Assembly (NCBI GenBank): GCA_028823995.1
Contig: JAPPFD010000010.1
Span: forward strand, 1-50,722
DNA length: 50,722 nt
Reading direction: 5' to 3'
Source of the DNA: a bacterium
GTDB lineage: Bacteria; Actinomycetota; Acidimicrobiia; Spongiisociales; ZC4RG35
Position 1 is the first letter of the stretch; the number at the start of each line of letters is the position of its first letter. Below, piece after piece: positions 14,167 through 22,162 of this stretch. The translations under genes and the position numbers were made by a program. The notes below the pieces were generated by a model. That model saw only the letters and a list, made by a program, of their open reading frames with translations, searched no databases and was not told the origin of the DNA.

Positions 14167-15189
14167 ATGAGCTTCCGCCGGCGCCTGCACGTGATCGACT
14201 CCCACACGGCCGGGGAGCCGACCCGGGTGGTGACAGGGGGCTTTCCCGAATTGGAGGGCGACTCGCTCGAGGAGGTGGAGGCGGACCTCGTCTCGAACCA
14301 CTGGGATGTGGCCCGGATGCTGGTCGGCGAACCACGGGGGCACGCACCCACACATGCCGTCCTGCCGCTACCTGCCTATAGCTCCGACGCCGACCTCTCG
14401 ATCCTGATCCTCTCATCGCTCGGATCGCTGACCATGTGCGGGCACGCCCTGATCGGCGCGGTGACCACGCTGGTGGAAACCGGCAGGGTCCAGCCGACCG
14501 AGCCGGTCACCAAGGTGGCGGTGGAGACTCTGAGCGGCATGGTGGTGGCGGATGCTCACGTGGAGGGCACCAAGGTCCGGGCGGTGACTTTCCGGGGGGT
14601 GCCCTCCTGGGTGGCGGTGACCGGAATGGAAGTGAGCGTGGACGGGCAGGCATTCGAAGTGGACCTGGCCTTCGGGGGCATCTGGTACGCCCTGGTGAGG
14701 ATCTCCCAGACCGGAATGGAGATCGCGGTGGACCGTATTCCCGGTTTGGTGGCGCTCAGCCACCGCATCCGCCTCGAGGTGAACAGGATACTGTCGGAGG
14801 GCGGCGGATGGCCCCCCGGGACACCGGGTCAGGTGGACCAACTCCTCTTCTTCGGACCTCCTGCCAGCGCCGGCGCCGACGGGCAGAACATGGCCACCTC
14901 CACCGGCCTGGGATTCGACCGCTCTCCCTGCGGGACCGGGAGCTGTGCCCGTATGGCGCGGGCGCACGCCCGGGGAGAACTGGGGGTGGGCGACACCTTC
15001 GTGCACGAAAGCGTGCTCAACACCATGTTCACCGGGACCATCGAGGCGGAGACGGAGGTGTTCGGGAAGAAGGCGATCATCCCCAGCATCACCGGCTCGG
15101 CCTATCTCACCGCCTTCAGCCAACTCGTCCTGGACAGCTACGACCCGCTGGGAGAGGGGATCTTCATCCCGGCGGCAGGAGGGACCTAG
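14167..15189 (+). CDS. Proline racemase / 4-hydroxyproline epimerase family
   Basis: A 340-residue protein with both catalytic cysteines of the racemase mechanism: Cys91 in TMCGHALIG and Cys255 in DRSPCGTGSC. Because both are present, a racemase or 4-hydroxyproline 2-epimerase is favoured over the trans-3-hydroxyproline dehydratases, in which the first Cys is replaced. It starts at ATG 14167, 87 bp from the divergent aldehyde dehydrogenase, and the pair plausibly forms part of proline or hydroxyproline catabolism. Its stop overlaps the stop of the convergent Cache-domain gene by 4 bp. Substrate choice cannot be read from the sequence alone. Confidence 0.9.
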   Translation: MSFRRRLHVIDSHTAGEPTRVVTGGFPELEGDSLEEVEADLVSNHWDVARMLVGEPRGHAPTHAVLPLPAYSSDADLSILILSSLGSLTMCGHALIGAVTTLVETGRVQPTEPVTKVAVETLSGMVVADAHVEGTKVRAVTFRGVPSWVAVTGMEVSVDGQAFEVDLAFGGIWYALVRISQTGMEIAVDRIPGLVALSHRIRLEVNRILSEGGGWPPGTPGQVDQLLFFGPPASAGADGQNMATSTGLGFDRSPCGTGSCARMARAHARGELGVGDTFVHESVLNTMFTGTIEAETEVFGKKAIIPSITGSAYLTAFSQLVLDSYDPLGEGIFIPAAGGT

Positions 15190-15680
15190 GGTTCGACCGG
15201 TTCGTACCAGCCGGAGCCGAAAAGTAGCCCGTCATGGAGGACCACCCAGCTGTGCTTGCGCTGCTCCTCGCCGGTGTCGGGATTCACAAAGACGTAGGAG
15301 ACCCATTGGCCTTCCTCGGTGGCCGCCCGCAGATCGTCGCCATAGAAGTGACCGGTGGAGTCCACCCGAAGGGCCGGATCACGGTATCTCAAGTCCGGAT
15401 TGTGATGGGAAATGGTGTAGCCGTTCTCGTCAATGATGAACACGTACCACTGCCCGTCGACATTCATCGGAGTGTTGTGATAGGCAATGGTCAACTCCAA
15501 GCCGTCCTCTTGGTAGCGTTCGATGGCTTGTTCGACCACATGCTGGGTGTATGCAGCCGGTTCGGCCTTGGTGGGGGTGTCGTTGCCGGTCAGCGCCCGG
15601 TACCCGATCAGGACCGCCAGCATCACCGCGACCAGGATCAGCATCTGGGAAGACGAACTGCTGTTCCTGCGTGTAGACAT
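15186..15680 (-). CDS. Membrane-anchored Cache-domain protein without output domain
   Basis: A 164-residue protein. A Ser-rich start is followed by one hydrophobic helix (about 13-28, ILVAVMLAVLIGY) and an extracytoplasmic domain. The core GQWYVFIIDENGYTISHHNP and the later STGHFYGDDL and GQWVSYVFVNPDTGE are characteristic of single Cache ligand-binding domains. Cache domains usually sit in chemoreceptors and sensor kinases; here no signalling domain follows, so it is a free-standing sensor or binding protein. It lies between catabolic genes and may report a small organic ligand (inference). Confidence 0.75.
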   Translation of the reverse strand: MSTRRNSSSSSQMLILVAVMLAVLIGYRALTGNDTPTKAEPAAYTQHVVEQAIERYQEDGLELTIAYHNTPMNVDGQWYVFIIDENGYTISHHNPDLRYRDPALRVDSTGHFYGDDLRAATEEGQWVSYVFVNPDTGEEQRKHSWVVLHDGLLFGSGWYEPVEP

Positions 15681-15738
15681 TGGACCTTCACCCCGTTCCG
15701 AAGACCTTTCAATGAAACAGGTTAACCGCCGGCGGGCT

Positions 15739-16785
15739 TCAGCTCGGCCTGATCACCTCGCCACGGCGGGAGGACTCGTACAGCGCTTCCATCACGGCCA
15801 TGGTCCGACGCCCCTCCCAACCGTCGACCAGGGGCGGGCGGCCCTCGGCGACAGCGGCTACGAAATCCTCCATCTGGTGGAAGTGCAACGTTGGGTCCGC
15901 GTAGCCGCTGGAGGTGAGGGTGTCGCCCCGGTCGACCGATCCGGCGTCCAGTAGTTCTAGGATCTCGGGGGTAGGGCCGCCGGGGACGTCCCAGCGGGCC
16001 AGGTCGTCGTCCACCATGCCCACGGTCCCCTTCGTGCCGCGGATAACGAGGCTCCGGGGCTCAGGATTGACCGTGGCCGTGGAACTTGCCACAGTAGCCA
16101 GGACGCCGTTTCTGAAACGCACCACTCCCAGGGTGAGGTCCTCCACCTCAATGCGGTGAAGATCGGTGGTGGTGTAGAACCCGGCCACCGACTCGACGTC
16201 TCCCAGCATCCACACCATCAGGTCCAGGATATGGCTGGTCTGGGTGACCAGCGATCCTCCACCCTCCGACGCCCACCTGCCCCTCCACTCCGCAGAGTCG
16301 TAGTAGGCCTGGGAGCGAAAACACAGATCCCGGCACTCGGCCACCAGGGGCCGACCGATCAGTCCCCCCGTCACGGCCTCTCTCATCCGCATGGCGCCCT
16401 CCATGAAGCGGTACATGAAGATCACCCCCAGGGTCACTCCCGCCTCCTCGCAGGCCGCGATCATCCGGTCGGCGTCGGCCACGCTGGCGGCGATCGGCTT
16501 CTCGGTGAGCACGTGAAGACCCCGGGCGGCAGCGGCCACCGTCATCCGGGCGTGATCCCCGGTGGGAGTGGCCAGACAGACGGCGTCGACGCCGGGCGCC
16601 GCTATGAGCTCGCGCCAGTCGGTGAACACCTCCGAGACGCCGTACTCCCGGGCGAACCCGGCGGCCTTCTCCCGGTTTCGGGAACACACCGAGACCAGCC
16701 GGGCGCCGCCGGGCCGCATGGCCAGCGCGCCCGCGAACAGGTGCCCCGCCCCTCCGGTGCCCACCAGGCCGAACCGGAGGCTCAT
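15739..16785 (-). CDS. Gfo/Idh/MocA-family NAD(P)-dependent oxidoreductase
   Basis: From ATG 16785 the protein has 348 residues, the family length. It begins with the Rossmann motif FGLVGTGGAGHLFAGAL and has the signature EKPIA, whose Lys is the usual catalytic residue, followed by the C-terminal alpha/beta domain (GGGSLVTQTSHILDL). Family members oxidise or reduce sugars, inositols and related polyols. The longer frame to 16875 is rejected since it would run into the divergent gene. It is divergent from the NicX-like/amidohydrolase pair, from which 92 bp separate it, and could share its regulation. The substrate is unknown. Confidence 0.85.
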   Translation of the reverse strand: MSLRFGLVGTGGAGHLFAGALAMRPGGARLVSVCSRNREKAAGFAREYGVSEVFTDWRELIAAPGVDAVCLATPTGDHARMTVAAAARGLHVLTEKPIAASVADADRMIAACEEAGVTLGVIFMYRFMEGAMRMREAVTGGLIGRPLVAECRDLCFRSQAYYDSAEWRGRWASEGGGSLVTQTSHILDLMVWMLGDVESVAGFYTTTDLHRIEVEDLTLGVVRFRNGVLATVASSTATVNPEPRSLVIRGTKGTVGMVDDDLARWDVPGGPTPEILELLDAGSVDRGDTLTSSGYADPTLHFHQMEDFVAAVAEGRPPLVDGWEGRRTMAVMEALYESSRRGEVIRPS

Positions 16786-16877
16786 GACGGAGAGCCGAAA
16801 GTTGCCGGGCGCCGGAGCGTAACCAAGGTCATCGGCCATAACATTAGGACCCATCAACGCCGACAAAGGAGCCAAAA

Positions 16878-17930
16878 GTGCGTCGAGTCCCCAACACTTC
16901 CGCGGCAGGAGCGGAACTTGTCCCCCTCTTCCGGGACCAGTTGCTGCTCTGCGACGTCAAGCCGGGCGAGACGGTGCTGGGCTTCACCGACACGATGAGC
17001 AACGACGCCTACACCACGGCTCTCGGCGCCGCGGCCCGGGTGCTGGGCGCCACCTTCTTCCAGATCGTGGTCTCCGGCGACGAGGAGTGGATGAAGTCCG
17101 AGGCGATCATCGACGCCTGGAAGGGCTCCGACCTGGTGGTGGGGATGCTCACCACCGGCTGGATATACAGCGACGCTCACAACGCGGCGCTCGACGCCGG
17201 GGCGCGCACCCTGATGATCGAGGAGCCCGAGGACATCCTGCTCCGCATGTTCCCCACCCCCGAGATCCGGCGCCGGGCGGAAGTCAGCCAGAGACTCATG
17301 GAGGCGGGGACCACCCTGCGGCTCGAGTCGGAGGCCGGCACCGACCTGACCCTCAGCTACGAGGGGCGTCCGGTGGGGGTCCAGTACGGCTACTCCGACA
17401 CGCCCGGACGCTGGGACCACTGGCCGTCGGGACAGGTGGCGCTGGCGCCCCTCGAGCACTCCGCAGAGGGCACCCTGGTGCTCGACGAGGGCGACTGCTT
17501 GATCAACCTGGGCAGGTACCTGATGTCACCCATCCGCCTGGAGCTTCGGGAAGGGAGCATCGTCTCGATCGACGGCGGAGCCGACGCCCGCCTGGCAAAG
17601 GACTACTTCGAGCTTCCCCGGGACTCACGGTCCTACGGCGTCTCCCACATCGGCTGGGGCTATGAGCACCGGGCCGACTGGAACGCCCTGGGACTGCGGT
17701 TCTGGGAAGGAGGAGGCGTGATGGACGTCGAGAGCTACTATGGCAACATGCTGATCGCCTTCGGCGCCAACTACATGCGGGGACTGGACGGGGAGAACCG
17801 GGTGCCGTTCCATTTCGACATCCCCACCCGCAACCACTCCATCTGGGTTGACGACACCCAGATCATCGACCGGGGGAACTTCGTCATCCCCGAACTGCAA
17901 CTCGACTACCAGGAAGGCAACGACTCGTGA
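16878..17930 (+). CDS. NicX-like 2,5-dihydroxypyridine 5,6-dioxygenase family protein
   Basis: A 350-residue protein strongly resembling NicX of Pseudomonas putida, which opens the ring of 2,5-dihydroxypyridine in nicotinate breakdown and is structurally related to M29 aminopeptidases. Shared blocks are YSDTPGRWDHWPSG, SAEGTLVLDEGD, YGVSHIGWG and FHFDIPTRN. His257, His312 and Asp314 are in the positions of the NicX iron ligands. The GTG start has AAAGGAG upstream. It is coupled by a GTGA overlap (17927-17930) to an amidohydrolase. No nicotinate or 6-hydroxynicotinate hydroxylase is nearby, so the true substrate may be another hydroxylated N-heterocycle. Confidence 0.8.
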   Translation: MRRVPNTSAAGAELVPLFRDQLLLCDVKPGETVLGFTDTMSNDAYTTALGAAARVLGATFFQIVVSGDEEWMKSEAIIDAWKGSDLVVGMLTTGWIYSDAHNAALDAGARTLMIEEPEDILLRMFPTPEIRRRAEVSQRLMEAGTTLRLESEAGTDLTLSYEGRPVGVQYGYSDTPGRWDHWPSGQVALAPLEHSAEGTLVLDEGDCLINLGRYLMSPIRLELREGSIVSIDGGADARLAKDYFELPRDSRSYGVSHIGWGYEHRADWNALGLRFWEGGGVMDVESYYGNMLIAFGANYMRGLDGENRVPFHFDIPTRNHSIWVDDTQIIDRGNFVIPELQLDYQEGNDS

Positions 17931-19168
17931 CCAGTCTCGTAATCCGCAACGCCGAACTCCTGGACTGCACCGGCGCCGATCCGAGAGCCGGTGTGGACGT
18001 GGCGGTATCGGGTTCTCTGATCAGCGCCATCGGACCGGGGGCGGGGAGTTCTCCCGACCGGGTGATCGACGGAACGGGCCTGACCCTCATGCCCGGTTTG
18101 ACCGACGCCCACGTCCACATGGGACTGGTGGACCCCGCAGGCGGGATCGGCGACCTGCCCTGGATCGACTACGTGTTCACCGTGCGGGGCGTCATCGAGA
18201 ACACCCTCCAGGAGGGATTCACCACCGTCCGGGACGCCGGGGGACTCGACCCCCACTGGGCGCGGCTCTCCGAGCAGGGAGTGATCGACGGCCCCCGGAT
18301 CCTCCCGTCGGGGTCCGTGCTGTCGCAGACCGGCGGGCACGGGGACCTGCGTCCCGCCCACCACATCGCCCACCCCCGTGGGAGCATTCCCGGCCTGTCC
18401 GCCACCCCCGAGATCGTGGACGGGGTGGACCAGGTGCGGCGGGCGGCAAGGGAGCAACTCCGAAAAGGCGCCACCCAGCTCAAGGTGTTCAGTTCGGGCG
18501 GGGTCCTCTCCCCCACCGATCCCTTCGACAGCCTCCAGTTCAGCTACGCCGAACTGCGGGCCGCGGTCGAGGCGGCCGCCGACTGGCACACCTACGTGCT
18601 AGCCCACTGCCACACCTCCGACGCCATCCGCCGGGCACTGACCGCTGGCATCCGATCGATCGAGCACGCCAGCATTCTCGATGAGGACGCGGCTCAGAGG
18701 ATCTTGGATGCCAACGCCTTCGCGGTTATCACCCTGTCGGTGAAGTACGACCTCTTGGGCGATCCGGAAGGAGCGAGACTCACACCCGAACAGTTGACCA
18801 AGCTCAAAGCGGTCGAGTCTGCCGTACACCGGAGCCTCGAGATCATGGGAGAGACCGGACTCAAGGTGGGCTCGGGCTCGGACATCGTCGGTCCGCTCCA
18901 GGACCGCCGAGGCCGGGAATTGCCCCACAAGGCCAATTTCATGAGCCCGGCCGAGGCGATCGCCACCGCCACCACCGGCAACGCCGAACTGTTCTACATG
19001 GAGGACCGGATCGGCACCGTCGAGGTCGGCAAGGAGGCCGACCTGATCCTGGTGGATGGCAACCCCCTGGATGAGATCGAAGTCTTGGCCGAGCCCGACC
19101 GGATAGTGGCGGTGATCAAAGGCGGCCGGATCTACAAGGACACCCAGGGCAGGCTAGAAGCATCCTGA
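17927..19168 (+). CDS. Amidohydrolase-superfamily protein
   Basis: A 413-residue metal-dependent hydrolase of the imidazolonepropionase/prolidase-like group. The ligands are in place: H62 and H64 (DAHVHMG), Lys184 (QLKVFSSGG, carboxylated in relatives), H225 and H245 (IEHAS), and D317 (GSGSDIVG). The C-terminal GTVEVGKEADLILVDGNPL is the closing beta-sandwich segment. It probably hydrolyses a cyclic amide or amide/peptide bond. Coupled translation with the NicX-like dioxygenase suggests that it acts on the ring-cleavage product, which in the nicotinate pathway is an amide, but known nicotinate pathways use unrelated deformylase and amidase families here. Confidence 0.85.
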   Translation: MTSLVIRNAELLDCTGADPRAGVDVAVSGSLISAIGPGAGSSPDRVIDGTGLTLMPGLTDAHVHMGLVDPAGGIGDLPWIDYVFTVRGVIENTLQEGFTTVRDAGGLDPHWARLSEQGVIDGPRILPSGSVLSQTGGHGDLRPAHHIAHPRGSIPGLSATPEIVDGVDQVRRAAREQLRKGATQLKVFSSGGVLSPTDPFDSLQFSYAELRAAVEAAADWHTYVLAHCHTSDAIRRALTAGIRSIEHASILDEDAAQRILDANAFAVITLSVKYDLLGDPEGARLTPEQLTKLKAVESAVHRSLEIMGETGLKVGSGSDIVGPLQDRRGRELPHKANFMSPAEAIATATTGNAELFYMEDRIGTVEVGKEADLILVDGNPLDEIEVLAEPDRIVAVIKGGRIYKDTQGRLEAS

Positions 19169-19215
19169 CGTTTTTGCGGCCTCCGGCAATTCCAGGCCAG
19201 TGGTCACGGCTGCAA

Positions 19216-19407
19216 TTACCCAATGGGAATAGGAAGCCCCTCGAGGCCCCGTAGGTCAATCCCCAGCGGCGCCAGGAGCGCGTTGAGGGATGTCTTCAAC
19301 AGTGACCAAGCGACCCTTAAGACGGCGATGACCGCTACCCCGTAGAGAACTGCTCCAATCAGCCGCAGCAACCAAGGCCCATAGTTGAAAAACCGCATGC
19401 CGGTCAC
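19216..19407 (-). CDS. Small hypothetical membrane protein
   Basis: The GTG at 19407 is chosen because AGGAGGG lies 7 nt upstream; a longer frame from a TTG would contain that ribosome-binding site inside the gene. The 63-residue product begins MTGMRFFNYGPW, has one hydrophobic segment (LLRLIGAVLYGVAVIAVLRVAW) and a Leu/Pro/Gly-rich tail. I recognise no family. It follows uvrB in the same direction after 109 bp. Confidence 0.55.
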   Translation of the reverse strand: MTGMRFFNYGPWLLRLIGAVLYGVAVIAVLRVAWSLLKTSLNALLAPLGIDLRGLEGLPIPIG

Positions 19408-19516
19408 TGTTGTTCCCTCCTGTGACAAAGCCCCGAAGTGCGCGAAAAGGAGAGGCGGCGGCCGAGCAGCGATTGTCGAGCCGACCCCTATGGCGAAGAA
19501 GTCAAACAGCCCTCTG

Positions 19517-21526
19517 CTAGGCCAGGATCTCCGAGAGTTGGCGGCGCTCTTTCTTGAGTTCGGCCACCTCGTCGCGGAGCCGGGCGGCGTACTCGAAGCG
19601 CAGTTCGGCCGCGGCTTCCCGCATCTCCTCCTCCAGGGAGAGGATCACCCGGGAGAGATCGTCGCCGGTCAGGTCGATCACCTCCCGCTCGGCCCGGGAT
19701 GAGCGGCGTCTCTCCACCGACGGCGCCTCTGAGGAAACCAACTCCAGGATGTCGGAGATGCGCTTTCGGATGGTCTGGGGGTCGATCCCGTGCCGGGCGT
19801 TGTACTCCAACTGCCGTCCCCGGCGCCGGTTGGTCTCCCCTATCGCCCTCTCCATGGACGAGGTGACCTCATCGGCGTACATCACCACCTGCCCGTCCAC
19901 ATTCCGCGCCGCTCGGCCGATGATCTGGATGAGGGAGGTGTCGGAGCGCAGGAACCCCTCCTTGTCGGCGTCGAGGATGGCCACCAGCGACACCTCGGGC
20001 AGGTCGAGCCCCTCTCGCAGCAGGTTGATTCCCACCAGGACGTCGAAGTCGCCCATCCGCAGTTCCCGGAGGATCTGCACCCTCTCCAGGGTGTCTATCT
20101 CCGAGTGGAGGTACCTGGCTCGCACTCCCATCTCCAGCAGATAGTCGGCCAGGTCCTCGGCCATCTTCTTGGTGATGGTGGTGACCAGCACCCGCTGGTC
20201 GGCGGCCGCCCGCTGGCGGATCTCGGCCAGCAGATCATCGATCTGCCCCCTGGTGGGCCGGACTATCACCTCGGGGTCCACCAGGCCGGTGGGACGGATG
20301 AGGAGTTCCACGGGCTGGGGACAGCGCTGCCGCTCGAAGGGACCGGGGGTGGCGGACATGCAGATCACCTGCCCGGTGCGGTCCAGCCACTCATCGAATC
20401 GGAGCGGGCGGTTGTCCAGGGCGGACGGCAGACGGAACCCGTGCTCCACCAGCACCTCCTTTCGGCTCCGGTCGCCCTCGTACTGGCCGCCGATCTGGGG
20501 AAGGGTGATGTGGGATTCGTCGATGATGGTTATGTAGTCGTCCGGGAAGTAGTCCAATAGCGTGTATGGGGGTTCTCCCGGCTCGCGCCCGTCCAGGTAG
20601 CGGGAGTAGTTCTCGATGCCCGCGCAGTATCCGATCTCCCTCATCATCTCGAGGTCGTAGTTGGTCCGCATCCTGAGCCGCTGGGCCTCCAGCAGCTTTC
20701 CCTCGCCCTCCAACTCCGCAAGCCTCCCGGCCAACTCCTGCTGGATTCCGGCGATGGCCTCGGCCATCCGTTCCTCGGGGGTCACGTAGTGGGTGGCCGG
20801 GAACACATGGAGTTCTTTCATCTCCGAGATCACTTCTCCGGTGAGCGGGTTCAAAGAGACGATCCTCTCCACCTCATCGCCGAAGTACTCCACCCGCACC
20901 ACATGCTCCTGATAGGCCGGGAAGATGTCGAGGGTGTCTCCCTTCACCCGGAATCTGCCCCGGGTGAGGCTGACCTCGTTGCGGTTGTACTGGAGCATCA
21001 CCAGCCTGCGCAGCGCCTCGGACATCGGGAACTCCACACCCCGGATCAACCGCAGAAGTTGTCCCTCGTACTGCTCGGGGGAACCCAGCCCGTAGATGCA
21101 GGAGACGGACGCCACGATGATCACGTCGTCTCGAACCATCAGGCCCGATGTGGCGGAGTGGCGCAGCCCGTCGATCTCGTCGTTGATGGAGGAGTCCTTC
21201 TCTATGTAGGTGTCGGTCTGGGGCATGTACGCCTCGGGCTGGTAGTAGTCGTAATAGGAGACGAAGTACTCCACCCGGTTGTCCGGGAAGAACTGGCGGA
21301 ACTCGTTGGCCAACTGAGCGGCCAAGGCCTTGTTGGGAGCGATCACCAGGGCGGGACGCTGGGCCTTCTCGATGGTCCACGCCACGGTGGCGGACTTGCC
21401 GGAGCCGGTGATTCCCAGGAGCGTCTGGAACCGGTCGCCCTCCTCCAGACCCCTGGCCAGGGAGGAGATCGCAGATGGTTGATCGCCCGAAGGGGCGAAG
21501 TCGGCTTTGACCTCAAAACGATTCAT
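19517..21526 (-). CDS. uvrB: Excinuclease ABC subunit B
   Basis: A full-length 669-residue UvrB. The Walker A motif is GITGSGKS (38-45). The beta-hairpin that clamps the damaged strand is the [15 protein letters not shown] region, the helicase-like motifs follow, and the C-terminus has a UVR domain ([20 protein letters not shown]) that contacts UvrC. UvrB verifies damage handed over by UvrA in nucleotide excision repair. It lies 22 bp after coaE in the conserved actinobacterial run polA-rpsA-coaE-uvrB. Confidence 0.97.
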   Translation of the reverse strand: MNRFEVKADFAPSGDQPSAISSLARGLEEGDRFQTLLGITGSGKSATVAWTIEKAQRPALVIAPNKALAAQLANEFRQFFPDNRVEYFVSYYDYYQPEAYMPQTDTYIEKDSSINDEIDGLRHSATSGLMVRDDVIIVASVSCIYGLGSPEQYEGQLLRLIRGVEFPMSEALRRLVMLQYNRNEVSLTRGRFRVKGDTLDIFPAYQEHVVRVEYFGDEVERIVSLNPLTGEVISEMKELHVFPATHYVTPEERMAEAIAGIQQELAGRLAELEGEGKLLEAQRLRMRTNYDLEMMREIGYCAGIENYSRYLDGREPGEPPYTLLDYFPDDYITIIDESHITLPQIGGQYEGDRSRKEVLVEHGFRLPSALDNRPLRFDEWLDRTGQVICMSATPGPFERQRCPQPVELLIRPTGLVDPEVIVRPTRGQIDDLLAEIRQRAAADQRVLVTTITKKMAEDLADYLLEMGVRARYLHSEIDTLERVQILRELRMGDFDVLVGINLLREGLDLPEVSLVAILDADKEGFLRSDTSLIQIIGRAARNVDGQVVMYADEVTSSMERAIGETNRRRGRQLEYNARHGIDPQTIRKRISDILELVSSEAPSVERRRSSRAEREVIDLTGDDLSRVILSLEEEMREAAAELRFEYAARLRDEVAELKKERRQLSEILA

Positions 21527-21548
21527 CGCTCTCCCGAATCGTATCGGA

Positions 21549-22139
21549 CTAGTGGGACAGAACGCCCAACTCCCGGGCGGCCCTTTTTACCTCTTCGGCC
21601 AGGGCATCCCGGTCCAACCGGTTGGAGATCACCAGGTCGGCCAACTCCAGCCACTCCTGGCGGGAACGCTGGGAATCCAGGCGGCGCCGGATGTCTCCAT
21701 CGCTCATTCCCCGCTCCCTCAGTCGGGTTCGGACGGTCCCGGGGTCGGCGTCAACCACCAGCACCGGCCAGTCGGGCATCACCAGGTCGGAAGGCGCGGA
21801 TATCTCAACCGTTACCGGGCGGTCGGGATAGCGATCGACCTCCCGGAACAGGCGGGCGCGGATGTGGGGATGTGTCATCTCCATCAGTTCCGCGAGCTGG
21901 CCCGGGTCGGAGAAGACGATCCTTCCCAGCGCGGACCGGTCGATCCTTCCTCCGGACACCGCCTGTGGCCAGCGGGCCGTCACCTGGGCGAAGGCCTCGC
22001 CATCCGGCCGCAGGACTGCATGCCCCAGAGAGTCCGCATCGATCACGGCCGTTCCCAGGGCACCGAGAAGGGAGCACACCAGGCTCTTGCCCGAACCTAT
22101 CCCTCCGGTTACCACCACCCGGGGAGGAGTCCCGCTCAT
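21549..22139 (-). CDS. coaE: Dephospho-CoA kinase
   Basis: A 196-residue P-loop kinase with GGIGSGKS (12-19), the DADSLGH segment that binds the acceptor, and the lid region [19 protein letters not shown]. It phosphorylates dephospho-CoA at the ribose 3' position, the last step of coenzyme A synthesis. The C-terminal extension found in mycobacterial CoaE is absent. It sits 23 bp after rpsA and 22 bp before uvrB. Confidence 0.95.
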   Translation of the reverse strand: MSGTPPRVVVTGGIGSGKSLVCSLLGALGTAVIDADSLGHAVLRPDGEAFAQVTARWPQAVSGGRIDRSALGRIVFSDPGQLAELMEMTHPHIRARLFREVDRYPDRPVTVEISAPSDLVMPDWPVLVVDADPGTVRTRLRERGMSDGDIRRRLDSQRSRQEWLELADLVISNRLDRDALAEEVKRAARELGVLSH

Positions 22140-22162
22140 CTACCCGCGCCGGCCCTTCGGGG

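Noticed and set aside
14080..14355. N-terminal extension of the aldehyde dehydrogenase
   Set aside because: It runs through the divergent promoter region and into the racemase gene; ATG 14079 gives the family length.
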